Source of the DNA: Paraburkholderia agricolaris
Lineage (GTDB): Bacteria; Pseudomonadota; Gammaproteobacteria; Burkholderiales; Burkholderiaceae
NCBI RefSeq assembly: GCF_009455635.1
Contig: NZ_QPER01000001.1
Location: forward strand, 2,232,001-2,296,000
Length of the DNA: 64,000 nucleotides
Reading direction: 5' to 3'
The notes under the pieces are model-generated. The model made no database searches. It saw only the letters and a list, made by a program, of their open reading frames with translations, and was not told where the DNA came from. Position numbers and translations under genes: made by a program. How positions within the stretch are numbered: the first letter of the stretch is position 1; each line of letters opens with the position of its first letter. Shown piece after piece: positions 63,573 to 64,000 of this stretch.

Positions 63573-64000
63573 TCACGGCGCTGCGCTCGCGCTGGCCGGT
63601 GCGCTCGGCAGTGAGTGGGCCGCGCTGCCGCCTGCGTCCGGCGGAGCGATGTCGTCCGGCGTGGGCGTCGGCGCCAAAGCCGGCTCGCCGCTGCCATGCG
63701 CCTCACCGTCGACGGAGCCGTTCGCTGCACCATTCACCGCCCCACTCGCCGGCCCAGGCGCTTGAAGAAGCGGCGGCTGCGCGGCCAACGGTTTCGGTTC
63801 GACATCCACAGCGGACGCCGGCGCAGGCGTCGGTGCAGGCGCGGTGGCGGCAGGCACGTGTCGTGTCGTATTGCGCTTGACGACCGGCGCTTCAGTCTTC
63901 GTGGACTGCGCCGTGAACAGATGCTGGAACCACTCGCGCAACCTGCCCGAGCGTTCCGCAAACCAGCCCGGCTGCTGATCGGTCGCGAATCTGACCCGGC
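63573..64000 (-). CDS. Partial protein, C-terminus only
   Basis: The frame enters from the right edge (FATDQQPGWFAERSGRLREW) and ends at 63573. The last 110 residues are a Pro/Ala-rich disordered tail (APAPTPAPASAVDVEPKP). No domain is visible in this portion. The frame stays open to the edge, so the gene starts outside the window. Confidence 0.6.
   Translation of the reverse strand, partial: RVRFATDQQPGWFAERSGRLREWFQHLFTAQSTKTEAPVVKRNTTRHVPAATAPAPTPAPASAVDVEPKPLAAQPPLLQAPGPASGAVNGAANGSVDGEAHGSGEPALAPTPTPDDIAPPDAGGSAAHSLPSAPASASAAP

Overview
The window looks like a chromosome or megaplasmid segment of a Burkholderiaceae bacterium, probably Paraburkholderia or a close relative. The base is GC-rich and there are two trimeric porins of the 'SSVTLYGVVD' type. 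It also carries ami, guanidine and sugar-acid catabolic operons and ISNCY and IS30 insertion sequences typical of that family. The genus is inferred from gene content and was not tested by alignment. No rRNA, tRNA or CRISPR array was seen.

Layout. 0.3-2.0 kb: two VOC proteins and a GNAT acetyltransferase. 2.1-12.6 kb: a long aliphatic-amidase operon. Its leader RNA has two hexaloop hairpins, the second overlapping an intrinsic terminator. It is followed by a five-gene Urt/Fmd-type amide importer, amiE, a MoxR-type AAA ATPase with a VWA partner, amiC and the ANTAR antiterminator amiR. 13.0-17.2 kb: TetR regulator, MFS pump and oleate hydratase. 17.3-22.5 kb: LysR regulator, two Rieske oxygenases and a ketosteroid-dehydrogenase-like flavoprotein. 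22.6-32.45 kb (minus strand): a guanidine-I (ykkC) riboswitch controls an ABC importer, two DUF1989 carboxyguanidine deiminase subunits, a urea/guanidine carboxylase and an allophanate hydrolase gene broken by a frameshift.

33-51 kb: a polysaccharide and sugar-acid region. It has a GH16 enzyme, an IclR regulator fused to an SMP-30 lactonase, a porin, an ABC sugar importer whose ATPase gene is reduced to a stub, a DapA-family enzyme, an enolase-superfamily dehydratase, a DgoK-type kinase, an MFS permease with an internal deletion and a GH79 glycosidase. Four similar palindromes lie upstream of GH16 and between the regulator and the porin. The genes fit uptake and breakdown of an oligosaccharide-derived sugar acid through a 2-keto-3-deoxy intermediate, but the operon is visibly decaying.

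51-56 kb is a scarred zone. A truncated ISNCY element joins remnants of actP and of an MFS gene, and an intact IS30-family element interrupts a small membrane-protein gene with a clean 3-bp target duplication. 56-64 kb holds envelope and hypothetical genes: a zinc-ribbon membrane protein, RidA, a GT9 glycosyltransferase, a second porin and a gene running off the right edge.

The strongest candidates for something little described are the MoxR/VWA pair inside an antiterminator-controlled amidase operon, the IclR-SMP30 fusion with its shared operators, and the Rieske/flavoprotein cluster.
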